64,000 nt of DNA, from positions 7,286,501 through 7,350,500 of the forward strand of contig OX291557.1 in NCBI GenBank assembly GCA_946406115.1, given 5' to 3'. Each line of letters begins with the position of its first letter. The first letter of the stretch is position 1. The notes below the pieces were generated by a model. The model was not told the origin of the DNA and ran no database searches. It worked only from the letters and a program-made list of their open reading frames with translations. Source of the stretch: Apoda limacodes (Eukaryota; Arthropoda; Insecta; Lepidoptera; Limacodidae). This document shows, piece by piece, positions 1-12,299 of the stretch. The translations under genes and the position numbers were made by a program.

Positions 1-29
1 ATTGTGGTATCGTCACCACTTTGTAACTG

Positions 30-690
30 TTGATATTTTTTATTCATTTATTTTCAAGTAGAACGTTTAAAAATATTGGTAGGAGATTCAAGAAGATGTC
101 TTCGTGTAATATTATGATGTTCACTCAGTTAGCCTTCGGTTATTATTTCAACTTCTCAAGCAACAATATCGTTTCACATTTGACAAAGTTTTTCTGTGTT
201 TCATTTGCGCTATTTGGAATTTACATCACATTTACATAAAAGGTGCTACCATTTGTGTATTACGTGACAGCTTTGGTTCCATATGTGATTGGCGTCTTGA
301 TTTTTCTTATAACAGAACAAAACTATATACACGAATTTTTTCTGGGATTAAATCCATCGAACAAAAAATGAGCTTACAAGGAAATAAAGTAAAGTTTTGG
401 ATATTTTATTATTTATTCCTGTTTACAATTACTGCTAGAGTTGTGCCAATGGATTTTCTGGACATCCTTATCATCAACTTTATGAAGGCAGCATTTAGTA
501 TTATGTTTTTAACACCCATAATAATATTTTACACCTTGTGGAAATAATCAGAGAACAGCGACTGTTACTTATAAGAAATTTGAAATTGTTTACTCATGGA
601 GATAATGTTTAAATTAAAATTGATATTTTAAAAAAATGTTGGCTATATTTCAAGGAATTGTTAGATTGCTTGACTCCTCCTGACGGGCCT
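30..690 (+). pseudogene. Degenerate multi-pass membrane protein exon, perhaps a gustatory-type receptor
   Basis: Frame 3 is open from 30 to 236 (…HLTKFFCVSFALFGIYITFT), hits one TAA, and continues in the same frame with LPFVYYVTALVPYVIGVLIF to about 367. It then shifts to the frame of a 59-residue stretch at 368-547 (KVKFWIFYYLFLFTITARVV). A later piece, LLDCLTPPDGPVKLL, precedes a GTGAGT donor-like site near 702. Several hydrophobic helices with short polar loops and a conserved exon-end look like insect chemoreceptors (Gr family). The stops and frameshift mean it is not functional. The family assignment is a guess from pattern only. Confidence 0.35.
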
Positions 691-1383
691 GTAAAGCTAT
701 TGGTGAGTTTTATTTACCTACTTTTTTTTAATAACTAGTAATTTTTTCTTTTTGATTCTGACGGTTGGTTTTACACCTAGCATAACTTAAGTAAACGATT
801 TTTAATTAAAGCATTTAAAGTAACAGTCGGTTACAGGCAGTGGAACGCCGTACGCTGTGGAGGAAGTTAGAAGAGGAGAGTTAATAAAATTACGGAACGT
901 GCCAAAAAAAAAAAATTAAAAGTAAATTTCACTGGAAGTACCGGTAAACTATTGTTTCAAAATTTTTCAGGAGTATTCAATCTTTGCATTCGGGGGTTTT
1001 CGGAGTCACTGATACTAAATACTGATAAGTCTGCATTAGTGCATAAAAATTATTATTATTGAATGTTCTGTAAGAGTTAAATAAATAAATAATATACTAT
1101 GGAATATACTAATCACGGACAGGTCATAGCTCCGAAAGTGCAAAGCTTTGAAACTTTGTTATCGGGTTGGATATCTCGCTTTACTTGGCCAACTGACATA
1201 GTTATTGATAACTTGAATCAGCACTATTCAACAACTGCTGCTGCTATGCATTATAACGACTAAGTGATAAAATTCCATAGGCAGTAAGAGAGAGCTACAG
1301 TGCCTGCATGGCCTTCTGTCGTGGTCATTTTATTTGTCACTCCCCAAAAAGTTTTAACTTCAACGAAAACTTTTTAATTCTCA

Positions 1384-1413
1384 AATTCTTTAGATTTAGA
1401 TATCTAAAGAATT
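1384..1413. repeat. 12-bp perfect inverted repeat
   Basis: AATTCTTTAGAT and its reverse complement are separated by a 6-nt loop. It is AT-rich; no function is evident. Confidence 0.6.
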
Positions 1414-1644
1414 AATGAATTAAAAACAACCACGGCCACGTTGTTTTCTCTACTACTTTTCCCGCCATTTCAATTGTGTATTGATGAGTTTATTTGTTTA
1501 TTAGAGTTCAGTTAGTCATAGTTTGATTACTTTATTTATTAAATGTAACACGCTAATTCAATTATTTTTAACTTTTTATTTATTTTATTAACAAGTATTA
1601 AAAGCAAGTTATTTAAAAAAAAATCACGTTATGTTTATATTTTA

Positions 1645-3140
1645 CTATACTATTTCCATTTCTTTATTTTTCGATGACAGCTCCTGTGGAAACTATACAT
1701 TATTTAACAAAAATATGACACTTACGCACGTACAAGGTCATAGCAAGCAGAGTCGGAGAAACTGATAGGGATGGAGCTATCGATAAACGTAACACGATAA
1801 CAGACCCAATATTTTTTTGAAACTAAACTATCGCCGGATAATTTTGTACAAATTTATTAACTAATAGTACATTTCATTACAAGATGTAATTATATTATGT
1901 TGATACTTTATTTATTTATTATAATCAAAATCTGATAAATCGTCACTGTCAGTCTATGAGCTCTCCCCAAAATTCCTGTATTTCTATATTATATTGTTCT
2001 TCTCACATTTTTTTCCCAGTATTCGGCAGTTACTTCTGCACGTGCATTTTTTAATAAATCTAACATCTTGTTTGCCGTAAAAGGGGGATGGATATTGTTT
2101 CGAACGGCGTTCCTTTGATTTGTGCCCATGTTAGTTCTATAGCATTGTACTGGCAATGATACGGCGGAAGTCGAAAAACCCAATGACAACATTCGGCAGC
2201 TATTTCGTCGTTAATATATCTTTTAGCGAGGCTTTTTTACGATTTTAAAATATCTACTAATTGTACTTTTAATAAGGCGTTCACCTTTTCCCATTGGCAC
2301 TGAACCAGTTGAAGCGGCGGTGTCGTCAGTCCAGTTCTTAGATACTGTGTAGTTTGCATTTAACAAAGTCTCGTCAGTGGAAATTACATTTGACCAATCT
2401 GATATCTTTTTGGCTTCGCTCGAAAATTCGCAGCGAGCCATAACAACGTCGTGACGCTCCATCAATATTTTACGTTTGTCCGATTTTTTATAAGAAAATC
2501 CAACTTCTTTCAAAACCAAGCTTAATGACGATACGACGGCGAATAGCGTCAGCGTCGAAGTTGTCAACCGATGTCACACGACGTTTTTTCTTTGGCGTGC
2601 GAAGCTTATTTTTCTGCATGCCGCAGGTACCGTAAGCTTCGGTAGTAATTTTTGAAACAGTAGGTCCACTAATTCCTAATGCGGCCGCACCACGCTCTCG
2701 TACTTGCGACAGTGGTAACAGCGGCCACCATTTTGATACTCTGCTTCAAAGTAATTACGAACCTTGATCACCAGTTCTCTCGCCTGCCGTTTCAGAACAG
2801 ATCCTTTAGGCATTTTGATATTTGACAGCTGGCAACAATCAACACGGAGGAACACAAAATACACAACGTAACGTATGGATAATGTGAAAAAACTCAATTT
2901 TGAACAGAAACGTAGCACGACCGCATTGTTGCGAGTGGCAGATTTAAACTAACACAATATGGCGGTGGGCCATTGAGTGTTCACACCTTGAAAAAATAAA
3001 TTTGAATGTTTTTGTTGTATTTGTCATTGTTCAAAACATAATAAATATATACGATTGATATAATTACTTATTTGGTCACAACTTTACAACTATCAAATCA
3101 GAACTGTCATCGAGAAAATAAAGAAATGGAAATAGTATAG
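1645..3140 (-). mobile_element. Internally deleted Tc1/mariner-superfamily transposon
   Basis: The ends are inverted repeats of about 36 bp. The left end starts CTATACTATTTCCATTTC; the right end is its complement, and the two differ by about one indel. Each end abuts a TA dinucleotide (1643-1644 and 3141-3142), the target duplication of Tc1/mariner elements. Between them lies a broken transposase on the minus strand. The element is about 1.5 kb. Confidence 0.85.
1930..2808 (-). pseudogene. Broken Tc1/mariner-type (DDE) transposase
   Basis: The minus strand starts at 2808 with MPKGSVLKRQARELVIKV, a helix-turn-helix-like N-terminus. It then passes through several frames: GISGPTVSKITTEAYG, KEVGFSYKKSDKRKILMERH, and VISTDETLLNANYTVSKNW, where the TDET segment corresponds to the first catalytic Asp. 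After MGKGERLI the sequence jumps to RLPPYHCQYNAIELTWAQIK, the region of the last catalytic acidic residue. The middle of the catalytic domain, with the second Asp, has therefore been deleted. An acidic tail (SDDLSDFD) closes the protein. At least two frameshifts are present. Confidence 0.75.
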
Positions 3141-4732
3141 TAAATTTACAAACTCGGGTCTTTAAAGCCTTTGGCCTTCGGCCTGAGGCTTCTAAATAGC
3201 CTCTCGTTAGTAATTTCGTCCCAACTCCCCCTTAATACACAATTAACTAAAAAACTTTTGTATTTTATATTTGTGTGCATATTTATTTACAGGCAGTGTC
3301 GCAGTAATAAACACACTCTAATACTATTTTTAACGTGTACCTTACGCGTTGCATGTTGCTGTACTAATTTAACCACCCACACTTATTTAATAACGTGAAG
3401 GTTTGATTATTTGTACCCTAGAGATAAGCCGCTGAGATCTCACGTTGTTCTTTTAAATAGAACACCACATCACAGTCTTAAAACCCATAGCCTTAAGTTT
3501 ATGGTAACTGCAATAAGGTCATGCAATTCACTTCCTAATTTGTATGCAATAGTCTCACAGTCGAAATATGTAAACAAAGATTAAAAGAGCTCCATCTATC
3601 GCTGTGTTAGTATAATCGTAAATTTCATATGTTTATCGTTAATATTTAATTATGTATTTATTATTCAAGTACATTAAATTGAAACCGTCACGTACGTAAC
3701 GTACGTTATACCTATACATACATAAAACCTAATTCATGTATAGTTTTGATTATTATTATTATTTGTGTAGTATTATGATTATCTGAATTTGAGTATTATT
3801 ATTTGGACTATGCGCGCGTTTATATTCCTAATATTACTGTTTTTACATAATCTTAAATTTGCTTAAAGGAATTTCTTAATAGAGCTAAGTTCCCTGTGTA
3901 CATGTTACGTACATATTGTTTTGTAAGGTTACATGAAAATATCTTCTTTATTTGGTCGGGTTATAAAGTTTCTATGATCGTTGTATAAGTACTCATACAA
4001 GAGCCTCTGTTGTATAAGTACTCATACAAAAGACATCAACGCACTTAATCGTCAAAAGAAAGTAACTGAAATAAAATATTATGTTATTACTTAATTTAAC
4101 TTATTATTTGGTTTTGAATTTTGTTTCTTATGTTATCTGCAGTTTTTACTGATTAGAAAATAAGTTAAAACTGTCTATAAAATACTATTAACTAACTGCC
4201 TTATCTTTGCCCAGCTTAAATTACTAACCCTAAAATCGGGAAATCAGTGTTTTGGTCTCTAATTATTCATTTTTGTGATGATTCAAAAATAATCAATAAA
4301 ACAAGACAAGCTTGTGGTTAGATCGTGTAAATACGCAGTTTTTGTGCAAATTTAAATGCTAAACTATAGCATCTGAAGGAATAAAAAAAAAATATGTGGT
4401 ATATTGCTTGGTTATGTCTAGAGCTTTACGTTATTGAGTATTTTCCGTTTATTGTATTTAGTACAAAAAACATATGGAAGTGACCATTGTTTTAACAATT
4501 ATCCAAATGTTTTAAAGTGTGTTTTGCATTTGGTTCATTGAATCATTCACAAATTAAATCATTACAATTTGTTGTTATCTAGTGTATTGACTAAATTTTA
4601 ACGAAAATTAAAAAAATATAGTACGAAACAGTAAATAAAATCGTTAAGTTCCATACAAAAAACAATAAATTTCATAAAAAAAATAATGGTATAAGTTACT
4701 TAAGGAGTATTTTTGGTCTAAAACATCAAGAC
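3141..4732. other. AT-rich stretch with no recognised feature
   Basis: I found no conserved coding segment, inverted repeat pair or known repeat here. Short reading frames are compositional noise. Confidence 0.5.
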
Positions 4733-5260
4733 CAAGGTGCCACAAAAACACAGATCTTCTGATGTGTAGCGGTCATCGCTTTGCAACACCGGGGACATAA
4801 CTAAATCAAGGACACAAATGTAATCACTTCTCTCTTGAAGTAACCCATATTGTAGTCCCTAGAGAAAATCTTGGCAGGGAGCTTATTCCAGAACTCAATC
4901 GTTCGCGGCAGGAAGTGCCTCTCGAACCGCAGTACGTGACCATTTAGGTTCTAAGGTATGAAGATGAATGGGAATTCGCCGATGGCGTTGTAAGAAAGTA
5001 GCTGTGGGCATAATTTAAAACTATTTCTTAGAACACAGCTCAGTATACAAACAGTACAGGAAGAAAAACTCACTCATCAGACTTACGGATGCGTTACGGC
5101 TTATGAGTTTGGGATCATCAACGATTCTCTCAGCTTTTCGTTAAACCAAGTCAAAAGTCTAAAGCTGGTATCCGGGTGCATCTGCCCAGAGATGGACAAA
5201 GCAACAACCTTTGCCCCGAGGTGAAGCACTTGGCTCTGTTGAACAGTGCCCAGGAGCAAG
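4733..5260 (-). mobile_element. Old LINE 3' fragment (CR1/Jockey-like family)
   Basis: The minus strand aligns by eye with the 3' part of the LINE copies at 25494-26680 and 62567-63745. It shares the region of [15 protein letters not shown], the WNELPAKV segment and the 3' UTR around GCAACACC. It is much more diverged than the others and has no open frame. Confidence 0.7.
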
Positions 5261-8156
5261 TAATACGAGGATACAATAGTATAAGAAATCTCATTGTAAT
5301 TTATATGACATTGTGTAATGATTTTTAGTACATTTACATAAACATTAAAGATATTAGCTTACTGACCTACATCGCCCTCTTAAGTGAATATGTAAATCTT
5401 TTTGTAAAGGCAATCTGTATGACGTACGAGAATTCATAATAGAAGGTTAAGGTTTAGTAATTTTATGTAATATCCACCATCTGCGACGCAAAATAAGCAC
5501 GGAGCGAATTAACTTTACGGCGACTGCCACCCTACAGGTTATACGTTTATTAATATCGTATTAATATCACTTCACGGAACTGGTTGTGATCTAAGTGAAC
5601 TATCTTTGCACCTTGCGATGTTTTGTCGAAAGCGTTGCTATAATATTACGACTCCGTCCTCAAAGGTCTAACTGGACCCTCTATTACCACTATTACTTAG
5701 CCTACGGTGTATGTTACTATCGATAAAATCACGGTTTTTATTAACCACATCATTATGTGGGAAAAGACCTCTTTTTACAAACCACTAGTCCTGTGTGACA
5801 GGTGTTTAGCCCATCGCCGCAACGCTGCTTGTGATGTAGTGTATCTGGACTAAGGCGGCTTGAAAGCATTAGGCGGTAGAATAAAAGACCAGGTACAGAT
5901 TCACATACCCCATCTGCCAATTCTAAGACAAACGATTTGAAGTTAGTCAGGATTGGACACGGACCGACCTTTAAAGGGCTCTGTTAAACCGTAATTCTGA
6001 AAATAACTTATGATACTTGTTATTATGTTGAATATTCTAACAAATAATTATATAAAAAAAAAACAAAAAGTAAAAGAGAATATAATCGTATAGAAGAAAC
6101 GCCTGTTTACACATAAAAGTAGCCGAGCAATTAACTAAATTGTAAGTTAATTGTCACGTGTAAACACTAATTAATTTGGATTAATTATTTGAATTGGAAT
6201 AGCAGTTTGATTTGAATTGGTATTAATTTTAATTTTTCGGTTAAGTAACCGCGTCCCCCGCTCCACGCACCATTTTGGAGGGCGTGTCATTGTAGACTTT
6301 ACTTGTTTGGAAAAGGATAAAGTAATTTCGCTTACTAAACCAACGAAATGGTTTGACATGCTGTACCAGGGCAAAGGAATACTCGTTTCGGTCTTATCAA
6401 AATCAAATTTTTTTTCTCTTGCTTATTGATTTTCGCTCCCACAGTTATTTGTTTCTATTTCTTTATTATATATGTATATTTTGTCATTCAGTAATATCTA
6501 CATTATAAATTATAATGGAATTTTAAGCGATTCGTATTAGGCTGTCCACATTGTGCGGTACACTATATATTAAATAAATTGGATGTCTTACAATGTGTAA
6601 GCAGACCGATATATAGTAAAGAAAAGATTGTTATGTTAAATAAATTCTGTTTTTGGTTTTTATAAAGATACACATAAGTGTTTATTATTTTTTTAGATAA
6701 ACAGCTTAATATAGTAACCATACCCAAAATAAAGTTAACTTAATAATGTTTTTTGTGCATGTTTGACAACTACAATACAACAAACGTCTATGATCTTCTG
6801 ACCTTAGGTGTTTGGTCGCTAGTGTCGTTGTATTGTAGTTTCATTTCAATATAGTGACTGCAGTTTTGTTTAAAGACTTCCGGGTCAGAAAAGAATGTTG
6901 CACACCTACTTATTTTCTCTGTACGAAACTAAGTTTATAAATTGCGTAATCGTTCTACAATCAAAATCGTAACTTTTTCATAATAGACTCCGGCCAGCAG
7001 AATAGGAGACCAGAAAGCCGGCAGACCAGCCTTCATAATTGCATGATAATAGTAACCCTAGATCAAAGTAATTTAATGTTATCACTTCATACCGCGGCGT
7101 CGCTCCCTGCCGACTGTGCGCTACCGCATAAATTTACTGACCTTTCAGCTCTATAAATTTATAGTTCAACCATAAATGCGTTGAAATATTGATGAGTCGC
7201 TAAATTTTATGTTAATGAGGTTGGTAACACTGCTGTGGGATTTAATTATAGAATACTCAAAGAAACACGTTAGCGGGTATTAATATTATTGCTTGAAATA
7301 TTTTTTCCTTTGCTATTGTATCAGATATAGATATTTCCTTTTCAAAAAACGCAAAACATGGTACTGGCTTCAGTGACATGACATATGTATATTGATATGA
7401 CAGTTTCTACTTAAAAGGCGAAACGCACTCTCATCAGAATTAACTTCAAGGACCATCAAATATTTTTGTTCTTGTAGAAAAGCAAAAAACTACTGTATCC
7501 ACTCAGTCAGTCAGAAAAATAATAATAAAGGGCGTAAAATTTAGATAAAACGTATTATAAAAAAACCCAAATTCCAAGTTTAGGCCATATTTTTTTATTT
7601 AAACGAACTAATTTAGGTTTTTTTAAAAGAAATAAATAAATTTGAAAAACTATATTCGTTGGATTGCAGGGACAACTAAGTGGGTGTGGTGTGTAAAAGA
7701 TTTTGTTGTGTCAGCTTGAGAGCTTTTTTTTTCACTTTTTAATGGATTTATATTCGGATTAATGTTTTTATTACATAAAAAGTTTTTTAAGGAAACTGTA
7801 TACTAGTTTGTCAGTAATTTAGATCATATGTGGCGAAGGATGATTACTACTGTGGATATTTTTCTTAATAAACTACTGAAGTATTTTTTAAATTCCAGCC
7901 AAGTTCCACTTAAAGATATAAAAATTATACAGGTTATTACGAAAAGTGAAAGAACTGAATTAATTTACTAGCCAGTCATGAAACTATAAATGATTATCTT
8001 TAAAACAGACAGGTATTACTACGATATTATCTCGCATCTCCGTATTACTAAATACTGTTATTAATCGAATCAATTTGACCTTTTGTTTTGTTCAGTATTC
8101 GAGTATAGTTTCGTAACATGAACATACAATACGCTTCAAGGGAGCTTATTGCGAAG
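5261..8156. other. AT-rich stretch with no recognised feature
   Basis: No gene or classified repeat was recognised. A short palindrome, CTATAAATTTATAG, lies near 7152. The two overlapping reading frames near 6171-6429 are antisense to each other and resemble nothing I know. Confidence 0.5.
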
Positions 8157-9148
8157 GGTTTTAAGCACTCCAGAATCTGGAATTTGTGAGAAAAATGTAT
8201 ACAAGTTTTTTTTTTATACCTATTATAGGTGGCAGACAAGCTTACGGTCCGCATGATTGTAAACGATCACCGCAGCCTATATGGACACTTGCAACACCAG
8301 GGGTACCACTCGCGCTTTACCGACCCTTCAAAAATCTAATAACTTCTATAGGGAGCTCATTTCACAACTTAAGCGTTAGCGGGAGGAAATGTCATTGAAA
8401 CCGCACTGTACTTACGTCGTGTCAGGGTGATTCCCTGCCGATGGCGAGCGGTGCGACGGTATAAAGTAGCCGTGGGCATCAATCCAACAATTCCTCAGAT
8501 AAACAGAACACACACAGAGAGGCAAAAAGGGCCAAGCTGGTATCCGCAGGTCCAACCGCCCAGAGATGACTGCAGCACTCCATATGGGGCCGAACTTGCG
8601 ACTTGTAAAGCAGCAACCTCTCCCCCGACGGTAAGTACTGCTTTGCTTTGTCGAGTACACTAAGTTTTTTGGACGCCAGACTCACCTTGTCTCGCAAATG
8701 ATCTAGGAACTGTACATCGCTGGAGATGTCAACAACAAGGATTCCAATGCTCTTGAAGATTGTAAAGGAATGTTTTGGAATTGTGGGACCTCGGTAAATG
8801 GGGTTTTCTTAGCGGTGAACGCGCGTGTCTTCGTAGGGTTAAATCGGAAGTAGTTCTTACATCTCGATACCATGAAAGTACTTACATACACATGAGTATA
8901 TATTACTCTCGGATTTACGAGTTTGGCATACCTACTCGAGACTTTTCGCAATAAGTTCCAATCCACGGAAAGCTTACTGCTGAATTTTAAGCACTCCAGA
9001 CTCGGGAATTCCGGAGAAAAATAAATGCAAGTAGGTCTTAACTTTCGAGACCCGTGAAAGTTTTCGCATACCTACATTTTACGCTCGAATTTACGAGGCT
9101 GCGGCGGACTCAAGACTTATTGCAATAAGTTCCAATATTATGGGTTTA
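8157..9148. repeat. About 180-bp tandem repeat, first unit split by a LINE
   Basis: Unit 2 (about 8984-9148) begins TTTTAAGCACTCCAGA and ends TTGCAATAAGTTCCAAT. Unit 1 starts the same way at about 8159, is interrupted at about 8206, and resumes at 8850 with AAGTAGTTCTTACATCTCGA, ending TCGCAATAAGTTCCAAT near 8971. The interruption is exactly the LINE copy at 8206-8849. Confidence 0.7.
8206..8849 (-). mobile_element. 5'-truncated LINE copy (CR1/Jockey-like family)
   Basis: A poly-T run at 8206-8214 marks the 3' end of a minus-strand insertion, followed by the family's 3' UTR and remnants of RT C-terminal coding (SKKLSVLDKAKQYLPSGERL, YKSQVRPHMECCSHLWA). Frames are broken. It ends 5' within the segment equivalent to FAVNAQ…TKF of the better copies. 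Confidence 0.8.
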
Positions 9149-9584
9149 CTCACACCATCGTTCATTTGAGTATTAAATTGTAGGCACATGGTTAATAATC
9201 ATTATTAATACATATGTCGCAAGGAACATAATAATGTTGATAGAAATCTTAATTATTTGTAGAAAATTATTAAGTGGTTTGTTACACGATATTTTATTTT
9301 AACATATTTATAAATTTATATAACGTTTAAAGAATGGCTGGTAAGGTAGTTGTTTTTCATTTTTGGTCGCAAAAATGGCAAACAACCTATACCTATGTAT
9401 TTTTTATACTAGAAAATTTAGTAAAAAATACGGTAGAGTTAATTTTTAAGGTCGATGACGGCCCAGGGGTTTCAATTTCACTTGGTGTCCTCAGTGACGG
9501 AGGTTAGAGTCCGGCGTGTTCCAATAATTATTTTTATTAATTAACACACACTTTCACTTTATATTTACACTACTGGCTTTTCGG

Positions 9585-9740
9585 TGAAGGAAATCATCGT
9601 AAGTAAATCTGCATACGTCAAAAAAAAGAAGTATGTGAAGTCCACAGTTCGCACGGGCCCACGTGTGGACTACGGCCCAATTCACCCAAGGTGACGGTAG
9701 GCCACGCACGCCCCGACAGTGGGGACGTATGAGGATGAGA
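9585..9740 (+). mobile_element. RTE-type LINE 3' tail fragment
   Basis: TCGGTGAAGGAAATCATCGT, then a TGTGAAGTCCAC segment and GTGTGGACTACGGCC, resemble the 3' end of the RTE-like LINEs common in Lepidoptera. Only the non-coding tail remains. Confidence 0.6.
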
Positions 9741-9744
9741 GGTC

Positions 9745-10010
9745 ATTTTTAAGGTTCCGTACAAAAAAATAAAAACGGAACCCTTATAGGATCACTTTGT
9801 TGTCGGTCTGTCTGCCTGTCTGTCGGTCTGTTAAACCATTTTTCTATTTATATACTACGATCTACGGTCCTTTGTGGCTGTATAAAATAAAAATCAAGTT
9901 ACATTAAAGCAATCACAAAGTACATTTTGTGCTGCATATTTCAACACTTGCAAATAAATCAAAATCATTATATTTGGCAAGAAGCAGTCTTACAGCACAA
10001 CTAAAATAAA
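9745..10010 (+). repeat. Dispersed repeat, partial copy (GTTCCGTAC / ACGGAACCC family)
   Basis: Starts AAGGTTCCGTACAAAAAA, has tandem TCTGTCTGCCTGTCTGTC, then TCTACGGTCC and ATTTGGCAAGAAGCA. The same blocks recur in the same order at 54700-55326. Probably a non-autonomous mobile element; class unknown. Confidence 0.6.
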
Positions 10011-11299
10011 AAATCGAAAAATCAGTAATTATTAGTTAAATCACACAATTAATATATCTGTCTCAAGAATACGTTGGGTATAACAAAGTTAAATTAATTA
10101 CCTACTAAATAATGACTTAGGTCTACGTCTCAGATACGGTCTCTTAGAGGTGTAAGCTTGTCTTAAGTCTTCAAGTCAACTCAATAATGCACCAAGGTAT
10201 GTAAGGCGGGTCACAGGAGGTTTGAAGGAAATACAAATTTGTCTTATAACTTGTATATTCACTGTCGATACTTAATGATAGAATAATCTCTATATTGCAA
10301 TATAGGTCTTCTTATATACTAATTATCTACTACAATAACTGAACTATACCTATCGGTACGTGAGGAATAAGGGATGCTCGCAAGCCACGTTCTATTATAT
10401 TAATAGCGATGTGGCGATAAGCCATGGACAGATAATGTATCGCTATGTTTCACTAAAAAAACCACCGGTGGCCGTTTTTGATACTCTTTTTAATAAATCA
10501 AAACCTTTGGGATACTAACTGTTGACCTAGAATCATAAAATTTGGTAACAAGCAAGGTCTTACAGGTCTGAATGGTCAGCACAAGTTAGGGAAAAATCCA
10601 AAAATCGTCAATAATGTTGTAATATTTGCTTTAATTTGGAGTCACTACATCTTTATTCGTCTATAAAATCTTGAAATTAAAAATTAAGAAATTGCAACCA
10701 CACATATTTGTAGTACGTTACATTAGTATTAAAGTTAACGATTTCTATGTACTAATTAGGTATAGTTATGACATTTTAATCTATCGTCGACTACAGACGT
10801 CACTTATAAAAAATAGTTTATAGCAAAATCAATCAAGTCAAAGAATCAGCAGTAAACCATCAGGGAGCTTATTACTTATAATTTTTGGTAAAAAATGCAT
10901 TTAACTCAGTGGGGAGTCATTTAAGAGGCCTCACGCTGGTATCACCGGGTATCTGGAGGACATTGCTTAGGAGTTCCATTGCAGCGCAACAAATGCTTCG
11001 ACATCGACGTAATGACAGCACTATTACTTAATAATCTGATGGAATTTCAAAGACTTAAAAAGTAAGTTGTAGGTAAAGTGTAATTTTTTTTTATTTTATC
11101 ATAGCATTTAAACAATCGGTCATTGCTATGATGTTGACAAATAAACCGACATCATTTAGATTCTAGACCACTTGGTGGTGGTGGTGGTTTGTTCTTTTTT
11201 CAATCAAAATAAAAGTTAAATTCAAGAACTCAAAAAATAATTACTGAATGTCTAGACGTGGATTCATGTCTGTCTTGATTAAAAAAAGAACAAATTAAG

Positions 11300-12286
11300 A
11301 GCTGAGGTATGTGCATGTAGTTGTGTGGATTGGTGCTACGAAATTCTAGAAAAGTACAACACAGTTCACTCTAATGCTGTATTAGACATCGTCACAGTTG
11401 ATAAAAGTGGGATATACGAACTCGAAACTAAAAGACAATCTGAAAGTAGGTGTTCCCATTTGAGGATTTGCCAACATAAGTACAGAAAGGAAGAAGTGAG
11501 CATAAAATACAATTGCTTCACTCTTTACACGGACGAGTAATTTCACGACAGGTGTGCTGGAAGACAAAAGGACAGAAACTATGTAGATTGGTATTGGTAT
11601 TTAGTTGAACACTTTCAGCAATGTGCTATTATTACGTTATTAGAAGTAGTCGTCCGTTCTATTCGGTTGTCGTGGCAAGACTAACTGTAATCTTCTTGTG
11701 TCGCCACAGCTACGCCTGCTTTCTACAATCAATCTATTGGTATGTCTATGGAAGCGATTTGCGGCGGTAGCGGGGCGGACACGTGTACAAAGTAAGTGTT
11801 GCCGGACGAAAATACAAAAGTACAAAGTTAATAATGCATTAAGCTAAAAATTTGTTTAGTTTCTATTTAATCCAAAATATACTTAAATTAACAGACAATA
11901 AGCTCAAAATATTTGCTGCATTAGTATGTTTCCTAACAGTATTTTAACAATTGTTTGCAAGTTCGAAAGCAGCCCCCTCAAAGTATCCTACTTCACCACG
12001 ACAACGTTTCAGAGGATTCCTAAAATTCCAGACGGACAGTCAAATATTTTACTGCGGCAAGTGTAGAGATAATGAATCATTCACCATAGAATCCCGATCT
12101 GACACTTTTCTACTTTTATTTATTACTAAAATCCACGATAAACTACAAGGTATTTGCTTCGCGAAACCTGAAGATGCGGTGATTGCGTTCGAAATGGCCG
12201 TGCAAGTCCCACGTATAAGTAAAAATTATTTTAAAGATATTGAAAAAAAAATTAAAATTGTTTTTAATTTAATAGACAATAATTAG
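11300..12286 (+). pseudogene. Mariner transposase pseudogene
   Basis: DWCYEILEKYN…IVTVDKSGIYELETKRQ (11325-11440) corresponds to the mariner region around the first catalytic Asp (normally GDES). Further on, in another frame, HHDN (about 11996) and NPDL (about 12098) match the mariner HHDN and SPDL boxes. KLQGICFAKPEDAVIAF (about 12142) matches the C-terminal segment. Frameshifts and stops occur throughout. No inverted ends were found by eye. Confidence 0.75.
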
Positions 12287-12299
12287 GCCCTTGTTATAT

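Noticed and set aside
6171..6429. Two overlapping antisense frames of 67-70 codons
   Set aside because: No splice context, no known family, and both are below chance length for this composition.
11640..11825. Minus-strand frame of 61 codons
   Set aside because: It is antisense to the mariner pseudogene, which has matching motifs on the plus strand.
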